DNA from: Rhodospirillales bacterium
GTDB lineage: Bacteria; Pseudomonadota; Alphaproteobacteria; Acetobacterales; Acetobacteraceae
Reading direction: 5' to 3'
NCBI GenBank assembly: GCA_025352665.1
Contig: JANXSM010000058.1
Location: 37,619 to 101,618 of the forward strand
DNA: 64,000 nt
Position 1 is the first letter of the stretch. Each line of letters opens with the position of its first letter. The position numbers and the translations under genes were made by a program. The notes beneath the pieces are model-generated. The model was not told the DNA's origin and did no database searches. It worked only from the letters and a program-made list of their open reading frames with translations. Shown one piece after another: positions 45,760 to 54,179 of the stretch.

Positions 45760-46959
45760 CTACAGCGGCGCGACGCCTGCGGGCGTGACGGTTTTTTGAA
45801 GCTTCGTTTCGACCGGCGGGCCGGCGTCATCGACCAGCGCCAGGATTTCGGCCGCCGCCGCCGCCGCGGGCAGGCCGGTGGGCGCCTGCAGGCTGGCCAT
45901 GACCTGCGCGAACCCTTCGCGTTGGGCGGCGGCTGCGGCAGGATCTGACAACAACTGCGCAACGGTTGCGGCCAGGCGGTCTGGCCGGCAGTCCTGCTGC
46001 AACAGCTCGGGCACCAGTTCGCGGCCGGCGAGCAGGTTCACCATGGCGACATGGGGAATGCGGATCATGCGACGCGCCATGAAGGCAGTCAGTGGGTTGA
46101 CCCGGTAGGTCACCGCCATCGGCACGGAGGCCAGCGCCAGTTCCAGCGTCGAGGTGCCGGATTTGGTGAGCGCCACGCTGGCGGCGGCATAGGCGTCGTG
46201 CTTGTCGTCGAGCTCGGTCACGATGATCGGGCGCACCGGCCAAAGAGCGGCGGCCTGCTGGACGGTGGCGGCCACGGCGCCGGCGGCGGGGATCACCGGC
46301 ACCAGGCCGGGAATGCGGTCGGCCAGCAGCGCCAGGGTTTGGCCGAACACCGGCAACAGGCGCGGCACCTCGGTGCGGCGGCTGCCAGGCATCAGGATCA
46401 GCACGGGGGCGTCGGGGGCAAGCCTGTGCCGGGCCCGGAAGCGGGCGGCGTCGCCGGTGTCGGCGCCGGATTGCAGGACGGGGTGGCCGGTGAAGCTGGC
46501 GGCAATGCCGTGCTGGGCGAACCAGGCGGGTTCGAACGGCAGCAGGCACAGAAGCTTGTTCCACAGGCCCGGGAATTCGCGCACGCGGTGCGGCCGCCAT
46601 GCCCAGACCTGCGGTGCGACGTAATGAACGCGTTTGATGTCCGGCAGCTTGCGCAGAACGCGCAGGTTGAACCCTGGGCTGTCGATCGTCACCAGCACGT
46701 CGGGCCGTTTGGCGCGGATATCGGCGATGGTTTCGGCCATCAGCTGGCGGAGGCGGCGCAGGCGGGGCAGCACCTCGACCAGCCCCATGACCGCTAGTTC
46801 CTCCATCGGGAAGCGCGAGACGAAACCGCGCTCGGCCATGCGGGGGCCACCGATCCCCGTGAACGCCAGGTCTGGCCGTGCCGCGCGCAGTGCCTCGATG
46901 AGCCGGGCGCCGAGCACGTCGCCGCTCTGTTCACCGGCGATGAGGTAGATCAGGGTCAT
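45760..46959 (-). CDS. lpxB: Lipid-A-disaccharide synthase
   Basis: A 399-residue GT-B glycosyltransferase. The N terminus IYLIAGEQSGDVLGARLIEAL with FTGIGGPRMAERGF, plus FNLRVLRKLPDIKRVHYVAPQVWAWRPHRV and LMPGSRRTEVPRLLPVF, are diagnostic. It condenses UDP-2,3-diacylglucosamine with lipid X to give the lipid A disaccharide at the inner-membrane face. In many alphaproteobacteria lpxB follows lpxA and lpxI-type genes; here it follows an overlapping nitrilase gene (ATGA, 46956-46959), so it has been relocated from the usual cluster. Confidence 0.95.
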   Translation of the reverse strand: MTLIYLIAGEQSGDVLGARLIEALRAARPDLAFTGIGGPRMAERGFVSRFPMEELAVMGLVEVLPRLRRLRQLMAETIADIRAKRPDVLVTIDSPGFNLRVLRKLPDIKRVHYVAPQVWAWRPHRVREFPGLWNKLLCLLPFEPAWFAQHGIAASFTGHPVLQSGADTGDAARFRARHRLAPDAPVLILMPGSRRTEVPRLLPVFGQTLALLADRIPGLVPVIPAAGAVAATVQQAAALWPVRPIIVTELDDKHDAYAAASVALTKSGTSTLELALASVPMAVTYRVNPLTAFMARRMIRIPHVAMVNLLAGRELVPELLQQDCRPDRLAATVAQLLSDPAAAAAQREGFAQVMASLQAPTGLPAAAAAAEILALVDDAGPPVETKLQKTVTPAGVAPL

Positions 46960-47825
46960 GCGAAAACGGCGGGCTGGCTGGTCGGTGGCGGGGGTGGCGT
47001 GTCGCGGTGGTTGCGCACGGCACCATCCTGGCGCACCTGGTCGATCGCCTGGGGATCGAGCGTGGCATACAGCCAGTCGGCACCGTCCATGGGCCCTTCG
47101 GCGACGATGCCATCGTCCGCGAAGCCACGGTCGACCGGGCCGTAGATGCCGGCACAGCCGCGGTTTTCATCCAGGCTGGCGAGTTCGGGGGCCAGGCCCG
47201 TGGTGGGGGCGACGGCGACGTAGCACTGGTTCTCCATGGCCCTGGCGCGCGCTGCGATGCGTATTCGGTTGAAACCGGCGGGCGTGTCGGTGCAGCTCGG
47301 CGCCAGGATCAGCCAGGCGCCCGCCTCGACCTGCGCGCGAACCAGCGATGGAAACTCAAGGTCGTAGCAGATGGCGATGCCGATGCGGCCGAAGTCGGTG
47401 TCGAACACATGGGGCGGCTCGCCCGGCGACACGCCCCATTGCTCGGCTTCGAAGCGTGTCATCACATGTTTGTCCTGGAAGGCGAGGCGGCCGTCCGGGG
47501 CGATCAGGGTGCTGCGGTTGCGGATGGCGCCGTCGTGGTCGAACGGCAACGTGCCCGGTGCCAGCCACACGCCGTGGCGCTGGGCGATGGCGCGGGCGGC
47601 GGCGATGGCGGCGGGTGCGAGACGCACGGCCTCGCGCAGTTCCCCCGCGAGATCCGGTGAGGGTTGGGTTGCGATTTCGAGCGGCGCGTATTCGGCGGTC
47701 ACCAGCAGTTGCGCACCGGCCGCGGCTGCGGTGGCCACCGCGCGGTCGAGCCGCTGTGCCCAGGCGTCGACCCCTGGGTGAGGGCGCACCTGCCAGGGCA
47801 GCACGCCAAGCTGTACCGGTGTCAC
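46956..47825 (-). CDS. Carbon-nitrogen hydrolase (nitrilase superfamily)
   Basis: A 289-residue hydrolase started at GTG 47825 (MTPVQLGVLPWQVRPHPG), which overlaps the GNAT gene stop as GTGA. The nitrilase triad is visible: Glu45 in LLVTAEYAPLE, Lys119 in FQDKHVMTRFE and Cys153 in IGIAICYDLEFP. The C-terminal half has IRIAARARAMENQCYVAVA. Such enzymes hydrolyse amides or nitriles to carboxylates. The tail is Pro-rich (DTPPPPPTSQP). It is coupled at both ends, upstream to the acetyltransferase and downstream to lpxB. A GNAT-nitrilase pair acting in turn on an amine or amide is possible. Confidence 0.9.
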   Translation of the reverse strand: MTPVQLGVLPWQVRPHPGVDAWAQRLDRAVATAAAAGAQLLVTAEYAPLEIATQPSPDLAGELREAVRLAPAAIAAARAIAQRHGVWLAPGTLPFDHDGAIRNRSTLIAPDGRLAFQDKHVMTRFEAEQWGVSPGEPPHVFDTDFGRIGIAICYDLEFPSLVRAQVEAGAWLILAPSCTDTPAGFNRIRIAARARAMENQCYVAVAPTTGLAPELASLDENRGCAGIYGPVDRGFADDGIVAEGPMDGADWLYATLDPQAIDQVRQDGAVRNHRDTPPPPPTSQPAVFA

Positions 47826-48439
47826 ACGAGCGACCTGGTCCAGAACCGCAGGCGGTGGGCGACCTTGCCGGGCGTGTCGATCTGCTTCCATTCCATCGTG
47901 CATTGCAGTTCGGTCGGCATGTAGCCGCGTTTGCGCCAGAATTCGTCGAGCGGCACGGCTCCGGGGGGGCGCAGCGGGTGATCGAGGGCGCGTTCGACGG
48001 CACAGAAACAGGTTATGTCGACGCCTGCGAAACTGCGGGCATGCGCCTCGCGCCGTTCGAAGAAGGCGACGCCCACGCCCTGCCCGCGCCACTCCGGCGA
48101 TAGCACCGATTCACCGAAGTAGAACACCCGATCCAGCGCCATGCCGGCCTCGCGGAACGGCGTTGTGATGTGGTCCTCCTCCTCCACCAGGCTGATGCAT
48201 GTGGAGGCGCCGACCACGGCGTTGCCGTGGCGCGCGATCACCAGGCCGGCGGTGCGGCTGGCCGCAAATTCCGCCATATAGTCGCCCTCATAGGAGGCCG
48301 AGCCGTCGTATAAATACGGCCATGCGCGAAACACCCGCATCCGCAGGCGCGCGAGGTCGGGCAGGAAGGGGGCCATGGCGGGGCCGGTGAGCAGTTCGGT
48401 CGTCACTGGTTCAGACAGGTTCATATTGCGCTGCATCAT
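47822..48439 (-). CDS. GNAT-family N-acetyltransferase
   Basis: A 205-residue acetyltransferase. The start could be either of the tandem ATGs at 48439 or the later ATG at 48424 (MNLSEPVTTELL); no site has a strong RBS. The fold shows strand SASYEGDYMAEFAASRTAGLVIARHGNAVVGAST, the acetyl-CoA-binding loop SPEWRGQGVGVAFFERREAHA (Q/R-x-x-G-x-G/A) and FWRKRGYMPTELQCTMEWKQ at the end. WKQIDTPGKVAHRLRFWTRSL forms an extended tail. It overlaps the nitrilase gene by four bases. The acceptor amine is unknown. Confidence 0.88.
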   Translation of the reverse strand: MMQRNMNLSEPVTTELLTGPAMAPFLPDLARLRMRVFRAWPYLYDGSASYEGDYMAEFAASRTAGLVIARHGNAVVGASTCISLVEEEDHITTPFREAGMALDRVFYFGESVLSPEWRGQGVGVAFFERREAHARSFAGVDITCFCAVERALDHPLRPPGAVPLDEFWRKRGYMPTELQCTMEWKQIDTPGKVAHRLRFWTRSLV

Positions 48440-48481
48440 GCCACGTGAAATAGGGTCGGCGCACTCTGGCGGGAATGGCAG

Positions 48482-48736
48482 ATGGATGGAAGTGAGGGGC
48501 TGGGCCTGCTGGCCGGCCTGCTGACGACGATGGCGTTCGTGCCGCAGGTGGTGAAAACCTGGCGCACCCGCCGGGCCCATGATTTCAGCCTGCCGATGCT
48601 GGTGATGTTCGTGGCCGGCGTGGCGTTCTGGCTGATCTACGGCCTTATCACCAACGCGCGGCCGATCGTCTATGCGAATGCGATGACGCTGTGCCTTGCC
48701 TCGTTCATTCTGCTGGTCAAGCTGCGGCGCGGATAA
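48482..48736 (+). CDS. SemiSWEET-type sugar transporter
   Basis: An 84-residue membrane protein with three predicted helices, the size of bacterial SemiSWEETs that dimerise to form a sugar channel. The PQ motif is in MAFVPQVVKTWRTRRAHDFSLPMLVMF (helix 1 to helix 2), and VIWLIYG-like FWLIYGLITNARPIVYAN holds the Trp/Asn region of helices 2-3 that line the pocket in the family. It begins 43 bp from the divergent GNAT gene. Sugar specificity cannot be read from the sequence. Confidence 0.85.
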   Translation: MDGSEGLGLLAGLLTTMAFVPQVVKTWRTRRAHDFSLPMLVMFVAGVAFWLIYGLITNARPIVYANAMTLCLASFILLVKLRRG

Positions 48737-48823
48737 TCGGCTGATTGCGGCGGGTACAGATGGTAAGCCCTCGGCAAAGATGTGATCCTGCAGCTTGATC
48801 TGTCCGAGACTGGAGGGTTGCGC

Positions 48824-51800
48824 GTGTCGATTGAACTGAGCCAGCCGGAGCCCGGTCTTGAACTGGACGTGGGTCCGCTTGTGGCGCTGCGGCGGATCGA
48901 GCCGCTTGTGGAGGCCGGGCGCCTTGACGAGGCGACTGCGTTGCTGGCCCCGGTGGTTGAACAATTCCCTGATGAATACTGGGTGCGTCGCCTGCAGGCG
49001 CGCGCCACGGTGGAGCCTGCGGTCGCCCTGCGGCGCTGGTACGCGCTGCGGCTTGGCTTTCCGCTCGAGCCGCAGACGCATATCGACCTGGCGCAGGCGT
49101 TGCGTGACCATGTCGGCGACCACGACACCGCCGATGCCGTGCTGCTGGCGGCCCTGCCGCGGTTCGCGGATCATCTTTGGCTGCTCGACAGCCTCGCGGT
49201 CGCGGCCGAGCGGCGGCAGGACTGGGCGGCGGCGGCGGATTGGTGGCGTCGGCTCGACGGGGTGCATTGCGAGCACGCCCGCGCCCGCGCTGGGCTGATC
49301 GCCAATCTGACCCGGCTGGGGCGGCACGACGAGGTGGCGGCCCTGCTGGGCGGCACCGATTTGGAGGCCGCCGGACCCGCGCCCTTGCGTCATATGGCGG
49401 AGCTGGCGGCGGAAGACCCTGCCATCGCGCTCGATCGCTGGGCGCTGATGCGGGCGCTGCATCCGCGCGAGGCCTCGGGCCATCTCGGTTATGTGCGGGC
49501 GTTGCGGGCGCTCGGCCGCGGCGAGGAATGCAACGAGATTCTGGAGGAGGCGCGCCACGTGCTTCCGGGCAACCCCGACATCGCCATCGCCTGGGCGACC
49601 GATGCGGTGTTGCGCTGTGCCTGGGCCCAGGCGGTGCTGCGCTGCGAAGTGCTGCAGGCGCTGGCGCCCGCGGCATTGGCGACGGCGCTGTTGTACGTGG
49701 AGGCGCTGATCGAGTGCGGCCGGCCGGCCGAGGCGCTGGCCCTGCTGGGCCCGGCGCGGGTGCGGTTTGCCGACCAGTTCTGGCTGGCGCATCACGAGGT
49801 TCGCGCCCTCAATCTGACTGGCCGCTGGCAGGCGGCCTTGGCCGCCGGGCGAGCGGTGATGAGCCGCTGGGAGGACGAGCCGCAGGCCTGCATGGGAGTT
49901 GCCTACGCACTGGAGCGGCTTGGCCGGGTGCTGGAGGCCGAGGCGGTGCTGCGCGCCGCGCGCGAGCGTTTTCCGGATGAGAGCTGGATCGCCGTGCCCC
50001 TGGCCCGGGCCGCCGCTGCCCGCGGGGCGATGGCGGATGCGGTGGCGTGGTGGCGGGCGGCCGGACTGCCGGCTTCCGGTACCGCCGAACAGCTGCGTCG
50101 ATACGTCGGCGCGCTCACGGCGATCGGCGATGTCGAAGGCGCGCGCGCGGCGCTGCAGTCGGCGGCAGACGATCGGGCGGGCGCGCGCTGGCTGCTGCTG
50201 GCCGAGGCCGAGCTCGACACCGCCACCCGAGCGCTGCCGGCAGCACTGGCGGCCTGGGGCGAGCTGTGCCGCGACTTCACCGTGGCGGACCCTGATTTCG
50301 CGGCGCTGACCTGGTCGCTGGCCCGGACCGTGGATGCGGCGGCGGCGAGCCCGCTGCTGCAGGCGCTGCTCGACGAGCCCGACCAGGACGGCGAGGACTG
50401 GTGCCCCGTGCTCGGCCGCGCACTGGCGGCGACGGCTGCGGCCGATCCGCTGTGCCAGACATTGCGCGTGATGCTGGAGACGACGCCGGGGCCGCCGACG
50501 CTTGCGCGGGAGATCGCGCTGAGCCTGGTGGGCCGCCCGCTCGATCCCGACGCGTTGTCGGAGCGCATGGTGCGGGCGATCAACGACGGGCGGCCACATA
50601 TTTTGGCACTGCTGCTGGAGAATACCGACGAGGGGCAGACCGCGCGGCTGCGGGTGGCGTTGCGCCTGCTGGTCAACCGGAATCTGGCAGGCCCCGAGTC
50701 GCTTGAGGTCCTGCAGCCGCGCCAGGTGGCGGCATTGCTGATGGTGACGCGGGTTTTGGACCCTGAGAGCTTCGCCTACGTGACGATGCTGGCGCGCAGC
50801 CGGTTTTTGCCGGCGCGGCCGCCCAGCCTGCCGGCCTGGGCGGATGTGGTCGGCTGCATCGTGCATCGGCGGCTGCCGGGGGAACGGCCGGCACCGGAGG
50901 CGGAGCTCGCGCAGCGATTATGCGTGGCCGTTTGCCTGCATGGCCGCGCCCTGGCGGCCGCACCCGCGCAGGCGTTGCGCGCGGCGTTGCGGCTGGAGGC
51001 GCATGACAGTTTTGTGTTTGCCCATCTGTGGCATGCAGCGACCGCGGCGGAGGTGGCACCGGAGCATGTGATCGACAGCCTGCCCAGGCTGCTGCGCCAG
51101 GCGGTGCGGGCTGCTATCGCCAGCCGTGGTCTGGCACAGTTCAACCAGGATTATCCGGGGCTGTTGGAGGCCATGGCGCAGACTGGCCCGGACCGCGACG
51201 AGATTGCGCGGCGCACCGGTTGCGTGGACCTGGTCATGGAGGATGCGGACGCGCCGCATCTTTGCTTCAGGCCGGCCGCCTGGCGGGCCCGCTACAAGGT
51301 GATGCTCGCGCATCAGCTCGCCATGCGCAGCGGCCGCAGCTTCGACCTGATCCTGCATGTCGATGCCGGTGTGGCCGTGCAGGTGCCGGAGATGGTGGAC
51401 TGGCGCCAGGTGGCGCTGCGTGCGCGCCGGGACGGTGTTGTGTTCGCCGACCAGGCGATGCGGTTTCGTCGTGGCAGCGTGCTCGCCATGGGAGACGCCC
51501 TGGTGGCCGGGGCGCGGGCGGAGATGGCGGTGGCGGCCGATAGTTTCGGCGTCGCTGAGTTCGCTGCCAGCGGGCATACCAGCATCGCAGGCCTCGTGCC
51601 GCTGGACATTCATGTGCATAGCCAGCCGGTGTTGCTGCATCTGATGGGCGCACGGGTCGAGGCGCTGCCCGGTGTGTCCGTGCTGCAGCCGCCGGCGCAT
51701 GTGGCAGCAATTCCTGCCGGTGTGGCACTGGCGCGGCTTTGGAAGATCCTCAAGGCCCGTCCGCCGCGGTCAGGCGACGTGGCTTTGCTGCGCGCGGCCA

Positions 51801-51832
51801 CTGCGGATGCCACTGGCGGGCTTGGCCTCTGA
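48824..51832 (+). CDS. Large TPR-repeat protein of unknown function
   Basis: A 1002-residue protein. I choose GTG 48824 (MSIELSQPEPGLELDVGPLVALR) because GGAGG lies seven bases upstream; the track-long alternative start at GTG 48782 lacks an RBS. Residues about 20-500 are a chain of degenerate tetratricopeptide repeats, with a recurring PDEYW/ADHLW/ADQFW/PDESWIA motif every 34-36 residues. The C-terminal half is not TPR-like. It has FDLILHVDAGVAVQVPEMVDWRQVALRA and SFGVAEFAASGHTSIAGLVPLDIHVHSQPVLLHL, which look like an enzymatic or glycan-binding domain I cannot name. No signal peptide or membrane helix is seen. Possibly related to cell-surface polysaccharide synthesis; this is a guess. Confidence 0.82.
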   Translation: MSIELSQPEPGLELDVGPLVALRRIEPLVEAGRLDEATALLAPVVEQFPDEYWVRRLQARATVEPAVALRRWYALRLGFPLEPQTHIDLAQALRDHVGDHDTADAVLLAALPRFADHLWLLDSLAVAAERRQDWAAAADWWRRLDGVHCEHARARAGLIANLTRLGRHDEVAALLGGTDLEAAGPAPLRHMAELAAEDPAIALDRWALMRALHPREASGHLGYVRALRALGRGEECNEILEEARHVLPGNPDIAIAWATDAVLRCAWAQAVLRCEVLQALAPAALATALLYVEALIECGRPAEALALLGPARVRFADQFWLAHHEVRALNLTGRWQAALAAGRAVMSRWEDEPQACMGVAYALERLGRVLEAEAVLRAARERFPDESWIAVPLARAAAARGAMADAVAWWRAAGLPASGTAEQLRRYVGALTAIGDVEGARAALQSAADDRAGARWLLLAEAELDTATRALPAALAAWGELCRDFTVADPDFAALTWSLARTVDAAAASPLLQALLDEPDQDGEDWCPVLGRALAATAAADPLCQTLRVMLETTPGPPTLAREIALSLVGRPLDPDALSERMVRAINDGRPHILALLLENTDEGQTARLRVALRLLVNRNLAGPESLEVLQPRQVAALLMVTRVLDPESFAYVTMLARSRFLPARPPSLPAWADVVGCIVHRRLPGERPAPEAELAQRLCVAVCLHGRALAAAPAQALRAALRLEAHDSFVFAHLWHAATAAEVAPEHVIDSLPRLLRQAVRAAIASRGLAQFNQDYPGLLEAMAQTGPDRDEIARRTGCVDLVMEDADAPHLCFRPAAWRARYKVMLAHQLAMRSGRSFDLILHVDAGVAVQVPEMVDWRQVALRARRDGVVFADQAMRFRRGSVLAMGDALVAGARAEMAVAADSFGVAEFAASGHTSIAGLVPLDIHVHSQPVLLHLMGARVEALPGVSVLQPPAHVAAIPAGVALARLWKILKARPPRSGDVALLRAATADATGGLGL

Positions 51833-51925
51833 CCCTGGCTCGGCCAGCCGTAGGGGGGCGGATTTGACTCATGCCAGACCGCCGTTGACACATCCTTAAC
51901 TGCTTCAACACCAAGGTAGGATGGT

Positions 51926-52381
51926 ATGGTGGAGGTCGAAACTCCTGCCGACATGGACGCTTATGTCGGCCAGTCGCTTGGCACCAGTGACTGGTTGATG
52001 GTGACGCAGGAGATGATCGATCGGTTTGCCGAGGCGACCGGGGATCATCAGTGGATCCATGTCGATGTGAACCGGGCGCAGCGGGAAATGCCGGGTGGAA
52101 CGACGATTGCGCATGGCTATCTCACGCTGTCGCTGATCCCGGCGTTGTCGCAGGGCATCTTTCGCATCCGTGGGCGGTCGCACGGGGTCAACTACGGTGC
52201 GAACCGGCTGCGTTTCACCCACCCGGTGTCAGCCGGTGCGCGGGTGCGGCTGCAGCTGAGCCTGGTGGCGTCGGAGTCGATCGAAGGCGGGCGTCGGCTG
52301 GTTCAGGCTGCGGTGATCGAGATCGAGGGCGCGGCGCGGCCGGCGCTGGTGGCGGAGATCGTGTCCCTGGCCTACGGCTGA
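51926..52381 (+). CDS. MaoC-type (R)-specific enoyl-CoA hydratase
   Basis: A 151-residue hot-dog hydratase with AAGGTAGG upstream of ATG 51926. The active-site loop FAEATGDHQWIHVD contains the catalytic Asp and His (D-x4-H) of (R)-hydratases, followed by FRTTIAHGYLTLSL-like GGTTIAHGYLTLSLIPAL, and VNYGANRLRFTHPVSAGARVRL. It hydrates enoyl-CoA to (R)-3-hydroxyacyl-CoA. It is followed by a thiolase-like and a DUF35 gene in one operon, a combination known from degradation of fatty-acyl or sterol-type CoA esters. Confidence 0.92.
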   Translation: MVEVETPADMDAYVGQSLGTSDWLMVTQEMIDRFAEATGDHQWIHVDVNRAQREMPGGTTIAHGYLTLSLIPALSQGIFRIRGRSHGVNYGANRLRFTHPVSAGARVRLQLSLVASESIEGGRRLVQAAVIEIEGAARPALVAEIVSLAYG

Positions 52382-52429
52382 ACGGCGGATGGTTTGCCAG
52401 CTCGTCTGGTCGATGCTGATATTCGAGGC

Positions 52430-53596
52430 ATGAGCATCAAACGGCAGGGTTATATCGTCGGTGCCTACGAGCACCCGACGCGCAAGGCGCCCGACAGGTC
52501 GGTGGCGCAGCTGCACGCCGAGGCGGCCGCCGGGGCGCTGGCGGATGCGGGGCTCAGCAAGGACGATGTCGACGGGTATTTCTGTGCCGGTGACGCGCCG
52601 GGCCTCGGGCCGATCGCCATGGCCGACTACATGAATTTGCGGCTGCGCCATCTCGACAGCACCGATCTCGGCGGCTGCTCGTATATCGCCCATGTGGCGC
52701 ACGCTGCGGAGGCGATCGCGGCCGGGCGCTGCGAGGTGGCGTTGATCACGCTGGCGGGGCGGCCGCGCAGTGAAGGACAGTCTGGCACCCGGGCGCGCGC
52801 GGCTGCGGGCGATGCGCCGAACCTTCCTTGGGAGGCCGCGTTCCGGCCAGTGACCACCAACATGTATGCGATGTGTGCCGCGCGGCACATGTATCAGTAC
52901 GGCACCACGGCCGAGCAGCTGGCGTGGATCAAGGTGGCGGCCAGCCACCACGCGCAGCACAACCCCCACGCCATGCTGCGCGACGTGGTGACGGTGGAGC
53001 AGGTGCTGGCCTCGCCGATCATCGCCGATCCGCTGCACCGGATGGATTGCTGCGTGGTGACCGATGGCGGCGGTGCGTTGGTGGTGACCAGTGCCAGCGT
53101 CGCGCGGGGGCTGCAGCGGCCGCTGGTGCGGCTGCTGGGGGCCGCGGAGACCGTGCAGGGGCAGAACGGCGGTGTGCTCAATCTCACCTGTTCGGGCGCG
53201 ATCCGGACCGGACCGGAGGCGTTCACCATGGCCGGGGTGCGACCGGCCGACATCCAATATGCCTCGGTGTACGACAGCTTCACGATCACCGTGCTGATCC
53301 AACTGGAGGATCTCGGGTTTTGCGCCAAGGGGGAGGGCGGGCGGTTCGTGGCGGATGGCAATTTGATCTCGGGCGTCGGCAAGCTGCCGTGGAACACCGA
53401 TGGCGGCGGGTTGTGCAACAATCATCCGGCCAATCGCGGCGGCATCACCAAGGTGATCGAGGCGGTGCGGCAGTTGCGCGGGGAGGCGCATCCGGCGGTG
53501 CAAGTGCCCAACTGCGGGCTGGCGTTGGCACATGGGACCGGCGGTCTGCTGGGCAGCCGGCATGGCTCGGCGAGTTTGATTCTGGAGCGGGTGTGA
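52430..53596 (+). CDS. Thiolase-like (SCP-x/lipid-transfer type) protein
   Basis: A 388-residue thiolase-fold protein started at ATG 52430 (MSIKRQGYIVGAYEHPT). The first half has the active-site Cys in DLGGCSYIAHVAHAAEAIAAG; the second half shows NTDGGGLCNNHPANRGGITKVIEAV in place of the usual GGxxxxGHPxG, so the catalytic His is kept (NNHP). Such non-canonical thiolases act with an OB-fold DUF35 partner, which is the next gene (TGATG overlap), in side-chain cleavage of acyl-CoA or as a retro-aldolase. An internal MaoC upstream supports a CoA-ester pathway. The substrate is unknown. Confidence 0.88.
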   Translation: MSIKRQGYIVGAYEHPTRKAPDRSVAQLHAEAAAGALADAGLSKDDVDGYFCAGDAPGLGPIAMADYMNLRLRHLDSTDLGGCSYIAHVAHAAEAIAAGRCEVALITLAGRPRSEGQSGTRARAAAGDAPNLPWEAAFRPVTTNMYAMCAARHMYQYGTTAEQLAWIKVAASHHAQHNPHAMLRDVVTVEQVLASPIIADPLHRMDCCVVTDGGGALVVTSASVARGLQRPLVRLLGAAETVQGQNGGVLNLTCSGAIRTGPEAFTMAGVRPADIQYASVYDSFTITVLIQLEDLGFCAKGEGGRFVADGNLISGVGKLPWNTDGGGLCNNHPANRGGITKVIEAVRQLRGEAHPAVQVPNCGLALAHGTGGLLGSRHGSASLILERV

Positions 53597-53973
53597 TGGG
53601 GGAGAGCGTGCTGCCCTCGCCTGAGGCTTCGCCGGAAAGCGAGGTTTTCGTGGCGGCCGCCCGGGAGGGCAGGTTCCTGATCCGCCGCTGCACCGCCTGC
53701 GGCAAGCCGCATTGGTATCCGCGCGCGCTATGCCCTTTCTGCTTCGGGTCGACGGTGTGGGAGCAGGCTTCGGGCCGCGGCACGATCTATAGCCTCAGCA
53801 CGATGCGCCGGGTCGATCCGCCCTACACCATCGCCTATGTCGCGTTGGAGGAAGGGCCGATCATGATGACCAACCTCGTCGACGGCGATGCGTTGGCAAT
53901 CGGCGCACCGGTCACATTGGTGTGGGTGGCGGCCGCGGACGGAACGCCGGTGCCGTGTTTCAGGCAGCCTTAG
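53596..53973 (+). CDS. DUF35 zinc-ribbon/OB-fold protein
   Basis: A 125-residue partner protein. The rubredoxin-like zinc ribbon uses Cys32, Cys35, Cys46 and Cys49 (C-x2-C-x10-C-x2-C), followed by an OB-fold domain (GRGTIYSLSTMRRVDPPYTIAYVALEEGPIMMTNLVDGD). Proteins of this family bind acyl-CoA and form complexes with SCP-x-type thiolases or MaoC hydratases. The ATG overlaps the thiolase stop. Its own TAG stop lies within the first bases of the repeat at 53971-54074. Confidence 0.9.
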   Translation: MGESVLPSPEASPESEVFVAAAREGRFLIRRCTACGKPHWYPRALCPFCFGSTVWEQASGRGTIYSLSTMRRVDPPYTIAYVALEEGPIMMTNLVDGDALAIGAPVTLVWVAAADGTPVPCFRQP

Positions 53974-54074
53974 AGCGGGATGACGTCTGATAGGCGACGT
54001 AATCCCGCTCTAGATCTTTGTTTTATCGCGTGATTCAGACATTTCGGCGATTCCACCTTCGGTCATCACGCTCA
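53971..54074 (+). repeat. 105-bp dispersed repeat, copy 2 (hairpin with conserved loop)
   Basis: Closely matches 29365-29469. It opens with a 16-bp hairpin (53972-53987 with 53996-54011, one mismatch) around loop TGATAGGC, followed by CTTTGTTTT at 54016-54024 and TATCGCGTGATTCAG. A second weaker fold pairs CGTGAT with ATCACG near the end. It contains the stop codon of the DUF35 gene and is oriented as a rho-independent terminator for that operon. Confidence 0.88.
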
Positions 54075-54135
54075 AGGGCAATATCGCCTGAGGTTGAACC
54101 AACCGTGAGATAAAATTGCGCGCTCAAACAAAAGG

Positions 54136-54179
54136 CTAGAGTCTGATCGCTTCGCCTACCAGAAGCGATCAGGCTCTAG
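54136..54179 (-). terminator. Hairpin terminator of the ParA-like gene (same loop family)
   Basis: An 18-bp stem (54136-54153 with 54162-54179, one G-T pair) closes an 8-nt loop that reads TGGTAGGC on the minus strand. On that strand CCTTTTGTTTGAGCGCG follows the stem. The stem contains the stop codon of the ParA-like gene (54169-54171), and hairpin plus T-rich tail are in the correct orientation to end its transcription. Related to copies at 5811, 29365 and 53971. Confidence 0.8.

Noticed and set aside
47822..50866. 1014-codon minus-strand frame
   Set aside because: Only its last 205 codons are real (the GNAT protein); the rest is antisense to the TPR gene.
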